Shown one piece after another: positions 6,850 to 17,438 of a DNA stretch of 64,000 nucleotides. Origin of the DNA: Marinobacter piscis (lineage in GTDB: Bacteria; Pseudomonadota; Gammaproteobacteria; Pseudomonadales; Oleiphilaceae); NCBI RefSeq assembly GCF_007671655.1, contig NZ_VCGX01000001.1:372001-436000 (forward strand), read 5' to 3'. The notes under the pieces are model-generated. The model saw nothing but the letters and a program-made list of their open reading frames with translations. It did no database searches and was not told the origin of the DNA. A program made the translations under genes and the position numbers. Position 1 is the stretch's first letter. Each line of letters starts with the position of its first letter.

Positions 6850-9800
6850 TCAGGCAAGGCTATCAAGCAAGCGTGGCTTTTCAACAGCAAACCCCTGAGC
6901 GTAATCGACCCCCAGTTTTCTCAGTGTATCCAGAACGTTGCGGGATTCAATCCGGCCAGCAATAACTTCCCGGCCCGTATAGTGCGCCATGTTCACCATG
7001 GACTGCACCATCGCGTAGTCAGTATTATCGAGGTTAACCTGCCGGGTGAATGTGCTGTCAATCTTGACCAGATCTACAGGCAGCAAACGCATTGCCTCCA
7101 GAGAGCCGGACCCACCGCCCAGATTGCCAAGACAGAAACGACAGCCCAGCTCTTTTATCTCCATAATAAAATCTGCAACCGCCTGCATGTCACGAATGAC
7201 AGACGCATCGGTTACCTCAAACCAGAGACGCTCGATGGGCGCGTCTTTTTCACTCAGCTTTTCATAAATAAACTCAAGCAGGGATTCGTCGTTCAGTGAG
7301 TGGCCGGAAAGCGCAATACACACTCCGCCCACATGCCGGGGGTCTGGTGCTTTGACCCACAGCCAGTCCAGCATACGGCCAATAACCCAGCGATCAACAG
7401 CCTGAGTGCGGCCATACTGTTCAGACATACGCATAAAGTCCTGACCGGTGATCAGCTCCCCTGACTTATCGTACATACTGATCAGTATTTTGTACTGGGC
7501 CACCATACTCGTATGGCTGTGCAAGGGTATAATTTTCTGACAGCGCAATCGCATACGCCCTTCGTCCGGATCACCCAGGCTGGCAATTTTAGCCGCCAGC
7601 CGCTCCTGACGCGCCTGCCCTTCAGCACTGAGAACATACTCTGCCACCTTACCCTCGCCTTTGTGCTTCGCAGCTGCCAATGCCTGTTCGGATGCCTTCA
7701 GCCAGCGTTCTGCACTGATCAGACCTGGCAAGGACGGAACCACCCCTACGTTTGCTGATAACCGGTAGCTGTGTTCTCCATATGCGAATACGGTAGTCTC
7801 TATGACCGCTATGAGGCCCTTTGCGGTACTGTCTGCGTGCTCGAAGGGTACCAGCAGGCCAAACTCGTTTCCTTGCAGCCTGGCCAGCGGCATTTCGCCA
7901 TCCAGTTGCTCACGTAACAGACTGGCGACATGTTTCAATGCCTCATCTCCAGCCTGGTAACCCGCCGTGTCATTGAGCAAGCGGAAGTTACGCAGGTCCA
8001 GGCGCAACAGAGACCGTTTGTCTTCAGGCCGGGCCAGCTGCTGATTCAACAGGCGCTCAAACTCGCGCCGGCCGGGCAGACCGGTCAACCCATCATGGGT
8101 GGACGCGTACGAGAGCTGCCCATAAACCTTGCTCACCATCCGGTCGATGCTTTCATCCACCAGTGGCTGCTCATACTGGCTGTCTTTTACCAGAACGCCA
8201 TTACGCATTCTCCGCGCCAGCTCCTCCAGCTCAAGCTCAAGTGCCCGCATACCCTGATAATTCACAAAGACAAAACGATTCCAGCCCCGGGCTACCCAGA
8301 CCAGGCGGATGTGTTGCGGCTCATCCGGCTTTGTCTGATCCATCAGCCAGTCCCCTGGCTGCAGGAGCTGTGCGCGGTTAACCCAGCGCTGCAGACTGCG
8401 ATAGTCGCGGTCAGCCAGCGACTGCCTCAGGTCTCTGACAGGCTGCGCATCTGGTACTGCGACCATTTCCGGTGGGGTCTCGGGGTTACGTACCAGAAAC
8501 TGCTTCAGTTCATCCCGAAGGTGCGAAGGCGGTACCTGGTTGCTGGAAATGGTTGCCAGCCCGTCCTGGATGAGCTGCAACAATTCCGGCAAACTCATGA
8601 TGCTCTCGCGATTCTCTGCAAATGCCAACAGGGCGTCGATGACGGCCAGATAGTCCTGCCAGGCCTGACTTTCAGGCCCCTGACGAATCCAGGTAAGCGA
8701 CAACAGCTCCCGCCAGCCAGCCTCCAGCAAACTGATAACCGCCCTGGGCACTTTCCGGCCTGCCAGCCTCTGATCCAGCTCATCTGTTACCACAGACCTG
8801 GAGCTTTCTACTTTCTGAGCGCCTTCTGCGGCCGCGGTAACCCGCTCCACATTGCGCCGATACGCCTGATTCTGGCGTTCAACCAGGTCACCGAGCGTCT
8901 GAGCAGCCCGCTGGAATACGCCTGTGTCCTGTACTGACTCTGTAACTAAATCCCGGACAAGCTCGTCAACCCGTCGCTGGATCGCCGGGTTCAGGCGACT
9001 TCCCCTGACACCCAGCTGCGCCAGCTGATTCACCACCTTGCGGGCAGGGTTGTCGGTATTATCAAAAAATGCCGGCGTGCGCATGACCTCTTTCAGAACC
9101 GGGATTTCAAGTTGATGTATCTGCGCCTGAGCGTATTCACTCAGTTTCGGGCTCTCAATAACAGAACGAAAAAACTGATCCACAACATCCAGCGTCCCGT
9201 CCTGCTGTGCGTCCAGTTCTTTACCCCGGCTTTGGCGAATCTTTTCAGTCACCCGATCGCGCAGTGACGCCTCACTGGCTGCGCTGGCAGCCATTTCCGC
9301 CTGCAACTCTTGCAGTTCACGGTTTAACTCCCAGGAAGTCACCGCGCCGTCACCGGCGGGAGCGGACGCTGCAGTGGCGCCATCACGGGCTTGAGTGCTG
9401 GCCGTCAGGGCCCCCAGAAGACTTTTCACCGTGGTGAAAGCGGCCTGCCGTGTCCGGGACGGGCTACGGAACGAACGCTTTTTTTCAGGCTCTGCGCCAT
9501 GACGTGCAGGGCCTGGCTTCTCCGGCTCATTGCCGATCGGAGTCGCAGCGGGTGTGGTGCTGGAAGCATCGGCAGCCTGTCCACTCAGGTATTTGTTCAG
9601 ATCCAGATCCGGCAACACGCCCTGACGAATCAGGATATTGTTAAGCTCCTGGTACAATGGTCCGAGTTCCTGCAAAACCGTCTGTTCAAACACATTCAGG
9701 CAGATCGACTCTGCATAATCAGGGGCTTTGAGCTGATGCAGACCGGCGTGGAAGCTTTCATAGACAAGCGATGGACCAAGAGGGTTATGGTGTCCGGTTG

Positions 9801-10569
9801 CATTGGCAATACCGAGGGCTTCCAGACGGATCCTGAGCTGAAGCAGCTCTTTCCGGTAGCGGGTATCAGCTTTGGTCACCATGACCCGGCCTTTGAGCCA
9901 GTCCTCAAACTCCCCCTTGTCAACGACTGCAAGCTCAGCGCCCCACCACCCTGCCCCGGATGCCGGTTTCATAGGTGATTCGAGGTTGCTGACCATCTGC
10001 TGCCAGATCTGGCGTTTCCGGGCCTGAACCTGTCCCGAAAAGCTTATGAGCTCGTTCGCGCGCTGATCGCTTCTGGCCTTCTGTGCCGACGCCTCCAACG
10101 CAGTCGCCATTTGCACAAAACAAGCGTCCATAAGCGGCTTGATATACTGAATCACGGCACGCGCCGACTGGTGCAACACAAACTGCACACTGTCACTCGG
10201 AGCCTGTAAGGCCGTCTCGTCCTGCGCACCATGCCCGCCACACTGCATCAGCATTGACGCCAGAGCGTCCGGATTGCTCTCAAGAAAGCTCAGGCCCATA
10301 GCGCCTTCGATGCGTCGGGCAACACGAACATAAAGGTCGTACTGCCGCTTTCCATCCGGGTCGCGAAAGCGTACAGCCAGTCTGGAAGCCCCTTCCGTCG
10401 CAAACGTCCGGTCCAGTTGGCGGGAGGTTTCAACGGAATAACGAACATACAGCCCTTCCGCACAGAAATCTGTGATCTGGCAGGGCCATGACTCAGCCGT
10501 ACCCAGGTCAATCCGGGCGGCAAGCCTGATAGGTTTCCGGGAGGTTTTTCGTCGTTCTCTCTGATCCAT
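6850..10569 (-). CDS. PilZ-DUF1631-GGDEF-EAL protein with degenerate catalytic domains
   Basis: 1239 residues from the ATG at 10569; a GTG at 10653 would add 28 residues. Domains: PilZ at about 3-110 with the c-di-GMP motif RxxxR (RKTSR) and a near-canonical D-x-C-x-x-G (DFCAEG); a long helical region at about 120-800 matching DUF1631, including a low-complexity linker rich in Ala/Ser/Thr; GGDEF-like domain at about 815-980; EAL-like domain at about 1008-1239. The GGDEF site reads QGNEF. In the EAL domain EAL is replaced by KIL and DDFG by GNLG, so the metal ligands are gone. Seen: neither domain looks catalytic. Inference: a large c-di-GMP receptor or scaffold. Lies between argA and prkB. 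Confidence 0.85.
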   Translation of the reverse strand: MDQRERRKTSRKPIRLAARIDLGTAESWPCQITDFCAEGLYVRYSVETSRQLDRTFATEGASRLAVRFRDPDGKRQYDLYVRVARRIEGAMGLSFLESNPDALASMLMQCGGHGAQDETALQAPSDSVQFVLHQSARAVIQYIKPLMDACFVQMATALEASAQKARSDQRANELISFSGQVQARKRQIWQQMVSNLESPMKPASGAGWWGAELAVVDKGEFEDWLKGRVMVTKADTRYRKELLQLRIRLEALGIANATGHHNPLGPSLVYESFHAGLHQLKAPDYAESICLNVFEQTVLQELGPLYQELNNILIRQGVLPDLDLNKYLSGQAADASSTTPAATPIGNEPEKPGPARHGAEPEKKRSFRSPSRTRQAAFTTVKSLLGALTASTQARDGATAASAPAGDGAVTSWELNRELQELQAEMAASAASEASLRDRVTEKIRQSRGKELDAQQDGTLDVVDQFFRSVIESPKLSEYAQAQIHQLEIPVLKEVMRTPAFFDNTDNPARKVVNQLAQLGVRGSRLNPAIQRRVDELVRDLVTESVQDTGVFQRAAQTLGDLVERQNQAYRRNVERVTAAAEGAQKVESSRSVVTDELDQRLAGRKVPRAVISLLEAGWRELLSLTWIRQGPESQAWQDYLAVIDALLAFAENRESIMSLPELLQLIQDGLATISSNQVPPSHLRDELKQFLVRNPETPPEMVAVPDAQPVRDLRQSLADRDYRSLQRWVNRAQLLQPGDWLMDQTKPDEPQHIRLVWVARGWNRFVFVNYQGMRALELELEELARRMRNGVLVKDSQYEQPLVDESIDRMVSKVYGQLSYASTHDGLTGLPGRREFERLLNQQLARPEDKRSLLRLDLRNFRLLNDTAGYQAGDEALKHVASLLREQLDGEMPLARLQGNEFGLLVPFEHADSTAKGLIAVIETTVFAYGEHSYRLSANVGVVPSLPGLISAERWLKASEQALAAAKHKGEGKVAEYVLSAEGQARQERLAAKIASLGDPDEGRMRLRCQKIIPLHSHTSMVAQYKILISMYDKSGELITGQDFMRMSEQYGRTQAVDRWVIGRMLDWLWVKAPDPRHVGGVCIALSGHSLNDESLLEFIYEKLSEKDAPIERLWFEVTDASVIRDMQAVADFIMEIKELGCRFCLGNLGGGSGSLEAMRLLPVDLVKIDSTFTRQVNLDNTDYAMVQSMVNMAHYTGREVIAGRIESRNVLDTLRKLGVDYAQGFAVEKPRLLDSLA

Positions 10570-10733
10570 GAAATACCTGACAATGCACCTAGCCGCGGCC
10601 GGGTATTTCCTGCCCGCTAACGGCTTACGTCCCTGATTCGTGGCTTTCGCCACCCACTTCCATAAATGTTGCCCAAAGCGAATACAGCCAGTGTACTACA
10701 GGGGTCGGCTGCTGGCACTTTCCGGCAACCGGG

Positions 10734-12056
10734 TCAGAGCGGTTTAAAGAACACTTTTGAATTGCGCTGCGTATTGTATTCGGCAAGCTTGGGCCCCGGC
10801 AGTGCCTTGACCGTGCTGGGTATAAACCCACGCTCACGAAACCAGTGCTCGGTTTGCGTGGTAAGAACAAACAACGTTTGTATGCCCTGACTGCGCGCGT
10901 GTTTCTCGACCATCAGCAGGATTTCATCGCCACGTCCGGCACGGCGATAGGCTGAGTCCACCGCAAAACAGGAAAGCTCGCCGGCTCCATCCTCCGGGTA
11001 ATTATGCAATGCCGCACACCCGACAACCGTGCCATCACGCTCTGCAACGATAAAGTTTTCAATATCAGTCTCCAGCATTTCCCGCGAGCGACGCACCAGG
11101 ACACCCTGCTCTTCCAGGGGCTCTATCAGCTCAAGTATTCCCCCTATGTCTTCGGCCCGGGCCTGGCGAATCTGCTCATAATGATCACCGCTGACCAGTG
11201 TGCCGGTACCATCCCGGGTGAACAGCTCCTCCAGTAAGGCGCCATCATTGATATAACTGATAAAGTGAGCACGCCTGACCCCCTTTACGCAGGCATCACA
11301 GGCAGCACGCAGCAGATCGGCATCGTGCCCTGTTACCGTCCCCTCAGCCAGCCGCTCCGGCGCCTGACTGGCTGAAAGCTCGCGAATCAGTGAGCCATCC
11401 TGCTCAAGCAGCCCCTGGTCCTTGATAAACACCATCAGTTTCTCAACCTGAAGAGCGGCGGCGACCTGGCTGCCTACATCTTCATAGGACAGATTGAAGG
11501 CATCCCCGGTGGGTGAATATCCCACGGGGGGCAACAAAACAATGTGTCCCAGCTCCAGGAGCTTCTCGATACCGGCGACATCAATACGCCGCACCTTACC
11601 GGTGTGGCCAAAATCAATACCGTCCAGCACGCCAACCGGTTTTGCGGTTACATAATTACCACTGCTGACGCGGATGCGGGCATTATGCATGGGCGAGTTG
11701 ACCAGCCCCATCGACAGCTGGCTCTCGAGGTACGCCCGCAACCCGCCGGTTGCCTCCATAGCCAGCGGCAAGTGTTCTTCCGGGGTGATTCGCAGATGCC
11801 GGGCAAACGTTGATTGCAGTCCGGCTTCATCCAGCCGACGCTGAATCTGGGGGCGTGCACCAAAGGCAACAACTAACCGAACCCCCAGGCTGCTCAACAG
11901 TGCAATGTCATGAATGATGTTAATGAAGTTTTCATGCGCAATCGCTTCGCCCGGAAGGGTCAGGACTACCGTACGGCCACGATGGGTGTTGATATAGGGT
12001 GATGAGTGGCGAAAGGAATGCAGCCAGCCGTTCGATTTCAAATGTGTCTCTCCCAT
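10734..12056 (-). CDS. argA: Amino-acid N-acetyltransferase (N-acetylglutamate synthase)
   Basis: 440 residues. An N-terminal amino-acid-kinase-like domain (about 20-285; 'LGVRLVVAFGARPQIQRRL', 'GHIVLLPPVGYSPTGDAFNLSYEDV') is followed by a GNAT acetyltransferase domain ('RQARAEDIGGILELIEPLEEQG', 'LSCFAVDSAYRRAGRGDEIL'). It makes N-acetylglutamate from glutamate and acetyl-CoA, the first step of arginine synthesis; the kinase-like domain in this family binds arginine for feedback control. The ATG at 12056 has no ribosome site, while GGGAG at 12050-12054 sits well for a TTG at 12041, so the true start may be five codons further in. It shares the strand with argB, with one unknown gene between. 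Confidence 0.93.
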   Translation of the reverse strand: MGETHLKSNGWLHSFRHSSPYINTHRGRTVVLTLPGEAIAHENFINIIHDIALLSSLGVRLVVAFGARPQIQRRLDEAGLQSTFARHLRITPEEHLPLAMEATGGLRAYLESQLSMGLVNSPMHNARIRVSSGNYVTAKPVGVLDGIDFGHTGKVRRIDVAGIEKLLELGHIVLLPPVGYSPTGDAFNLSYEDVGSQVAAALQVEKLMVFIKDQGLLEQDGSLIRELSASQAPERLAEGTVTGHDADLLRAACDACVKGVRRAHFISYINDGALLEELFTRDGTGTLVSGDHYEQIRQARAEDIGGILELIEPLEEQGVLVRRSREMLETDIENFIVAERDGTVVGCAALHNYPEDGAGELSCFAVDSAYRRAGRGDEILLMVEKHARSQGIQTLFVLTTQTEHWFRERGFIPSTVKALPGPKLAEYNTQRNSKVFFKPL

Positions 12057-12108
12057 CGGTGTTTATGCAGATGCCTATTCGTATGGCCTTCCGGCCCTGG
12101 CGTGAGGC

Positions 12109-13374
12109 TTACCGTGTCTGGTCCCGCTTCCACACCTCGAACACGGCAATTGCGCGGGCCATTATCGGGTAAGCCACTTCGCCACCTGCAACCTCCCGGG
12201 CAATCTCCAGCTCGCGCTCCGTCACGGTCGTCAGGCGACCTTCCACCCGGTTTCCGTTTGCCAGCGTCACACGAACAGTACGGCCTTCCCATGCAGAGGC
12301 CGATTCAATATCCTCAGTCTGCCAGCGGGCACCTTCTGAAACACCCGGGGATATGACCGGTTCCAGTACTTCCGGTGGCCGTTCGGTTACCTCGGGAGCT
12401 ATCTGACGCAGAAAGACATCAGGTACCCGTGCGCCATTATACTTTATCTCCGGGGCCGGATCCTCACTCCCCTGCCCCGTCTTCGAACTGCTTTCGCTAC
12501 GTACAGGAATACCCAGCGCTTTCGCGCCCGGTTTTAAAAACACAGTCACTTCCCCGCCTTCAAGCAACCATTGCCGGTACAACGCCTGCAGCTGGCTGCT
12601 GGCTTCCCACCCCCGGGCTTCAAGCCCACTGGTGAAGGCTTCCAGTGTCTGCCCGGCCCACTGGGACGTTTCCATTCCGGCTTCCCGGGCACAATAGGCC
12701 GCAACCCGACGCATCAGCCCACCATCCCTGAGTGTCAGTTCAAGCGGCTGATCCGAGCTTGTCAGTGTCGCCTTGGGGGACGTCACACGGATCCGGGCCC
12801 CCGGCCAGTTCAACTCAAGACTGCCGGTGTTTTCCGTATTCAGCTCCAGATGCACCCCATCAGGCGACTGTGTAAGAGCCAGCTCGCCCTTTAGCTCCGT
12901 AATCCCCATCCTCAGAAAATCGCCGCTACTCAGCTTTTGGCGCATATCCGGTGCACAGGAAAGTGAAAACAGCGCACTCTGCTCAGAGCCTCCGACGCCG
13001 GTCTCGGTTACCCAATTACGGAACATGGAAGATTCAAGTGCCAGGATCAACCCCTCTGCCTGCAAGGACCAGCTGGCAGGCAGGTCAGACGGTGTGGTTA
13101 ACGCTCCCAGTAATGCCCCGGGGGAGCCGACCTGAAATTCTGCGCGGCCAACAACCAATGGTTGCGTCAGCTCAAAATCCTGCCAGGACGCGTCGGACAA
13201 CGTCAGGCTGCCGTCCAGTCCAGAGCTGATCTTTCCCCGCAGGAAAACTCCGCTGTCGCCGAGGGCCTGCCGGGTTTCTGCCATACGCTGGTCCGCCAGC
13301 CACCATACAGAGGCCTTGAACAGAACAAAACCAACGAGAGCGGCCAGTACCAGTACTGTGAGCAGGCGCTTCAT
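12109..13374 (-). CDS. Unknown membrane-anchored protein between argB and argA
   Basis: 421 residues; I do not recognise a family for the whole chain. The first 22 residues are a signal-anchor (KRLLTVLVLAALVGFVLF). The middle part, about 30-260, is rich in beta-strand patterns ('GKISSGLDGSLTLSDASWQDFEL'), like periplasmic AsmA/DUF945-type proteins. A Pro/Glu-rich linker at about 285-345 follows. The last 70 residues read 'EGRTVRVTLANGNRVEGRLTTVTERELEIA' then 'YPIMARAIAVFEVWKR', the strand-turn pattern of a small Sm-like barrel. It shares the strand with argB (24 bases away) and argA (52 bases away), so it is probably co-transcribed with them. A link to arginine synthesis is not shown. Confidence 0.75.
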   Translation of the reverse strand: MKRLLTVLVLAALVGFVLFKASVWWLADQRMAETRQALGDSGVFLRGKISSGLDGSLTLSDASWQDFELTQPLVVGRAEFQVGSPGALLGALTTPSDLPASWSLQAEGLILALESSMFRNWVTETGVGGSEQSALFSLSCAPDMRQKLSSGDFLRMGITELKGELALTQSPDGVHLELNTENTGSLELNWPGARIRVTSPKATLTSSDQPLELTLRDGGLMRRVAAYCAREAGMETSQWAGQTLEAFTSGLEARGWEASSQLQALYRQWLLEGGEVTVFLKPGAKALGIPVRSESSSKTGQGSEDPAPEIKYNGARVPDVFLRQIAPEVTERPPEVLEPVISPGVSEGARWQTEDIESASAWEGRTVRVTLANGNRVEGRLTTVTERELEIAREVAGGEVAYPIMARAIAVFEVWKRDQTR

Positions 13375-13398
13375 CCGGACAGTCCCCAGGCCGTGCTG

Positions 13399-14304
<906 letters not shown>

Positions 14305-14347
14305 TTAATAAATCAGTTCTTACAATTGAATGTGTGCCAATACTGCC

Positions 14348-16939
14348 TCAGAAGTCAGCGACCACCCCCGGTGCAGCCTTCTGTAGCTGAGTGCGGAAAA
14401 TACCTTTGATCCGTTCCAGCGCTTTTTCCGTTTCTGCCTCAAAGCGCAAGACCAGCACCGGTGTGGTATTGGACGCACGGCAGAGGCCCCAGCCATCCAC
14501 ATACTCCACCCGTATGCCGTCCAGGTCGCTGACGCTGCCGTCACCAAAGTCACCTTCCCGGCCCAGCGTTTCAATAATGCTGAACTTGTTGCTCTCAGTC
14601 ACTGCTACGCTCAGCTCCGGAGTGCTGACATCTTCTGGAAAGTCTTCAAAAATTTCATCGCAGGAACGATCCTCAATGCCCAGTATTTCCAGAAGCCTGG
14701 CCGCTGTATAAAGTCCGTCATCAAACCCGTACCAGCGGTCCGCAAAGAAAATATGCCCGCTCAGTTCACCCGCAAGCAAAGCGCCGGTTTCCCGCATTTT
14801 GGCCTTCATCAGTGAATGGCCTGTTTTCCACATGAGGGGGCGCCCGCCCGCCTCGGAAATTACACCGGCCAGCCGGCGGCTGCATTTTACGTCGTAAAGT
14901 ATATCGGCCCCGGGATTTCTTGAAACCACATCCCGGGCAAAGAGCATCAGCAGGCGGTCTGGCCAGATGATTCTCCCGGTATTGGTAACCAGGCCCAACC
15001 GGTCACCGTCACCATCAAAGGCAACACCAAGGTCTGCGCCTTCCGCCTTCACCGCCTCAATCAGATCGGCAAGGTTGGCGGGCTTACCCGGATCCGGGTG
15101 GTGGTTGGGGAAATCACCGTCAACCTCACAATACAGCGGGACCACCTCGCAGCCCAGCTCTTCAATCAGCATGGGGGCCAACTCGCCGGCAATACCATTA
15201 CCGGCATCCACCACAACCCTGAGCGGCGCGGCAACAGCAATATCGCCGACAATACGATCAAGGTATGCCCGGCGCACATCCTCAGACGCCTGAGCGCCCT
15301 CACCGGTCACAATGTCGCCGGTCTGCAACCGGTTATACAATGCCTGAATGGCCTCGCCGGAAAGCGCTTCACCGTCGAGCATGATCTTGAGGCCGTTGTA
15401 GTCCGCCGGGTTGTGACTTCCTGTGATCATAACGCCTGACCCGTTTTCAAGGTGATGGGTCGCGAAATAAAGCACGGGTGTTGGCACTGCACCAATATGG
15501 ATAACGTTGCAGCCAGTCGCCATGATGCCGCGGGCAAGAGCATCGGCAAACCCGGGGCTGGAGTGACGGCCATCATAGCCGATACACAGGGAGGAGAGCC
15601 CGCGGCTGACGGCTTCTGAACCCACAGCCGTCCCGATCTGTTCGACAATGGCAGAGGTCAGGGTTTTGCCAACAATGCCCCTTATGTCGTAAGCCCGGAA
15701 AATCTCCGCCGATATACCAGTCTCTGCTGCTTCCTCATCAACAACCGGCATTTCGTCATGAGCAAACAGCGCACTGCCTTCACTGTCATTGCCAAAACCG
15801 AGAACATCGTCGTCTCCATCCACCATGTTGACGTCAGGCATATCCGTCTCCTGGAACAAGGGCTCCGCACCGACGGCTTCAGTCATTTGCTGCACCGGTT
15901 TCTTTTTACCCCGATCTGCCGGGCTCGCCAGACGTTTGTCCACCACCTGAGAAAGCCGGTAAAACACCTCGGCCGCGGATGCAATTACATCCCACCGGAA
16001 GACAGGCAGCTTTTGATACTCGCCCGCAAAGACTTTGTGAGCCCACTGGGTAAGCTGGCTTGTATCCTGACGCAGGCTCCTCCCGGCACTGAACAGAAGC
16101 AGCCAGACCAGCGCCGCTGCGATAACAACCGGCACACCTATCAGCAGTGCTGGCACAGCAGCGTCCACGGGTGCTGCGGCCCTGCTGCCTGGCCTGTAGC
16201 TGACCGCCCAGTCCGGATTGGCAAGATCCCGGGTTTCAAATGCATTGGCCCCGACACCCACACTGCCACCATTACTGGCGAATTTTCTGGAGGCCCCCGA
16301 CACGGTTTGCTCCAACGCAAGCTCACCACCAAGCTGCGTATTGACCACTGACAGAAGTGGCTGCAGCCAGGAGGTGTCAAAAACCACCAGAAGGGTACCC
16401 GCTACCGCATTACTGGTGGGGTTACGCACCTGGCTTGCCATCTGTACATACCAGCGATTGTCGCGGGGAAAAGCATCCGGGTGCAGCCTCTGTTTGCTTT
16501 CCGCGCGACGGGCCATCTCAAGCCCGGCAAAGCCCAGAAGGCTGGTTCCTGACCCTGTTCGGGGAATCTCGCGGTAGGGAAATAAAAATACCGCCTGCAC
16601 CCCGGGCAGCGAGCTGGTCAGTGTCTGCGCCAGCGCGCTGGTGTCAGTGCGCTCTTTCAATGCATCAATCACATGAGGCTGAGTAGCCAGGCCGTTTACC
16701 CCTTGCTGCATCAGCGCCAGGGTTTGATCTACCCGTTGAGCTGCAGCATCGGCCTCCATTGTCTTCAGGGCGTTGAAGCGCTTATCAGCGATTGGCTGAA
16801 GAACCAGCACATGCACCAGTACGATTGCGCTCAGACCTGCCAACAACACAATGACAGCCTGCTGAAGCGCTGTGAGCCCAAACCGCTTCAGCTTCGGGCT
16901 GGTGGGCGAGCCAGAAGCCTTCTTCCTGTTCAGTTTCAT
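14348..16939 (-). CDS. algC: Phosphomannomutase/phosphoglucomutase, long membrane form
   Basis: 863 residues from the ATG at 16939, which has AGGAAAG upstream; the open frame continues into dut but lacks a ribosome site. About 400 N-terminal residues are not part of the enzyme: a membrane segment at about 23-47, an extracytoplasmic sensor-like domain of some 220 residues, a second membrane segment ('VPALLIGVPVVIAAALVWLLLF') and an acidic linker. The C-terminal 455 residues are AlgC: 'IFRAYDIRGIVG', catalytic Ser in 'TGSHNPADYNG', metal loop 'DGDGDRLG', sugar loop 'GELSGHIFF' and phosphate-binding 'RASNTTPVLVLRFE'. It interconverts mannose-6-P/mannose-1-P and glucose-6-P/glucose-1-P for LPS and exopolysaccharide. 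Order dut-algC-argB is as in Pseudomonas, where a comparable long form is annotated. Confidence 0.93.
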   Translation of the reverse strand: MKLNRKKASGSPTSPKLKRFGLTALQQAVIVLLAGLSAIVLVHVLVLQPIADKRFNALKTMEADAAAQRVDQTLALMQQGVNGLATQPHVIDALKERTDTSALAQTLTSSLPGVQAVFLFPYREIPRTGSGTSLLGFAGLEMARRAESKQRLHPDAFPRDNRWYVQMASQVRNPTSNAVAGTLLVVFDTSWLQPLLSVVNTQLGGELALEQTVSGASRKFASNGGSVGVGANAFETRDLANPDWAVSYRPGSRAAAPVDAAVPALLIGVPVVIAAALVWLLLFSAGRSLRQDTSQLTQWAHKVFAGEYQKLPVFRWDVIASAAEVFYRLSQVVDKRLASPADRGKKKPVQQMTEAVGAEPLFQETDMPDVNMVDGDDDVLGFGNDSEGSALFAHDEMPVVDEEAAETGISAEIFRAYDIRGIVGKTLTSAIVEQIGTAVGSEAVSRGLSSLCIGYDGRHSSPGFADALARGIMATGCNVIHIGAVPTPVLYFATHHLENGSGVMITGSHNPADYNGLKIMLDGEALSGEAIQALYNRLQTGDIVTGEGAQASEDVRRAYLDRIVGDIAVAAPLRVVVDAGNGIAGELAPMLIEELGCEVVPLYCEVDGDFPNHHPDPGKPANLADLIEAVKAEGADLGVAFDGDGDRLGLVTNTGRIIWPDRLLMLFARDVVSRNPGADILYDVKCSRRLAGVISEAGGRPLMWKTGHSLMKAKMRETGALLAGELSGHIFFADRWYGFDDGLYTAARLLEILGIEDRSCDEIFEDFPEDVSTPELSVAVTESNKFSIIETLGREGDFGDGSVSDLDGIRVEYVDGWGLCRASNTTPVLVLRFEAETEKALERIKGIFRTQLQKAAPGVVADF

Positions 16940-16976
16940 AGCTTTCCTGATTTTTATTCTGATCAAACCCTGATAA

Positions 16977-17438
16977 TTAACGGGTTCCGGTTGAGCCAAA
17001 ACCACCGTCGCCGCGAACACTGGCATCAAACTCGGAGACCACCTCAAAGTTTGCCTGAATCACGGGCACCAGTACCAACTGGGCTATCCGCTCTCCCACG
17101 TCCACCGTAAACGCGGTACTGCTGCGGTTCCAACATGACACCATCAGCTCGCCCTGATAATCAGAGTCGATCAGCCCGACCAGGTTACCCAGCACAATGC
17201 CATGCTTATGGCCAAGCCCGCTTCTGGGCAGGATCATTGCTGCCAGGGACGGATCGGCAATATAAATAGAGAGCCCGGTCGGGATCAGCTGGGTTTCACC
17301 CGGCATCAACGTTAAAGGCTGGTCAACACATGCGCGCAGATCCAGGCCAGCCGAACCCTCGGTCGCGTATTCAGGGAAGGCAATCTGCGAGCCAATCCGG
17401 TCGTCAAGAATGCGTACCTGCAAGTTTTTTTTACTCAT
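16977..17438 (-). CDS. dut: Deoxyuridine 5'-triphosphate nucleotidohydrolase
   Basis: 153 residues, normal for trimeric dUTPase. Motif 1 '[12 protein letters not shown]', motif 2 '[11 protein letters not shown]', motif 3 '[13 protein letters not shown]' with the catalytic Asp, motif 4 '[10 protein letters not shown]' and the C-terminal Phe-Gly motif 'GGFGSTG' are all present. It hydrolyses dUTP to dUMP, preventing uracil incorporation and feeding thymidylate synthesis. Its start overlaps the coaBC stop by eight bases, indicating coupled translation. Confidence 0.97.
   Translation of the reverse strand: MSKKNLQVRILDDRIGSQIAFPEYATEGSAGLDLRACVDQPLTLMPGETQLIPTGLSIYIADPSLAAMILPRSGLGHKHGIVLGNLVGLIDSDYQGELMVSCWNRSSTAFTVDVGERIAQLVLVPVIQANFEVVSEFDASVRGDGGFGSTGTR

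Noticed and set aside
7930..8937. 335-codon open frame opposite the PilZ-DUF1631 gene
   Set aside because: Antisense to a large real gene; composition typical of a shadow frame.
16940..17047. Extension of algC into dut
   Set aside because: The ATG at 16939 has a good ribosome site; upstream codons lie within dut and add no domain.
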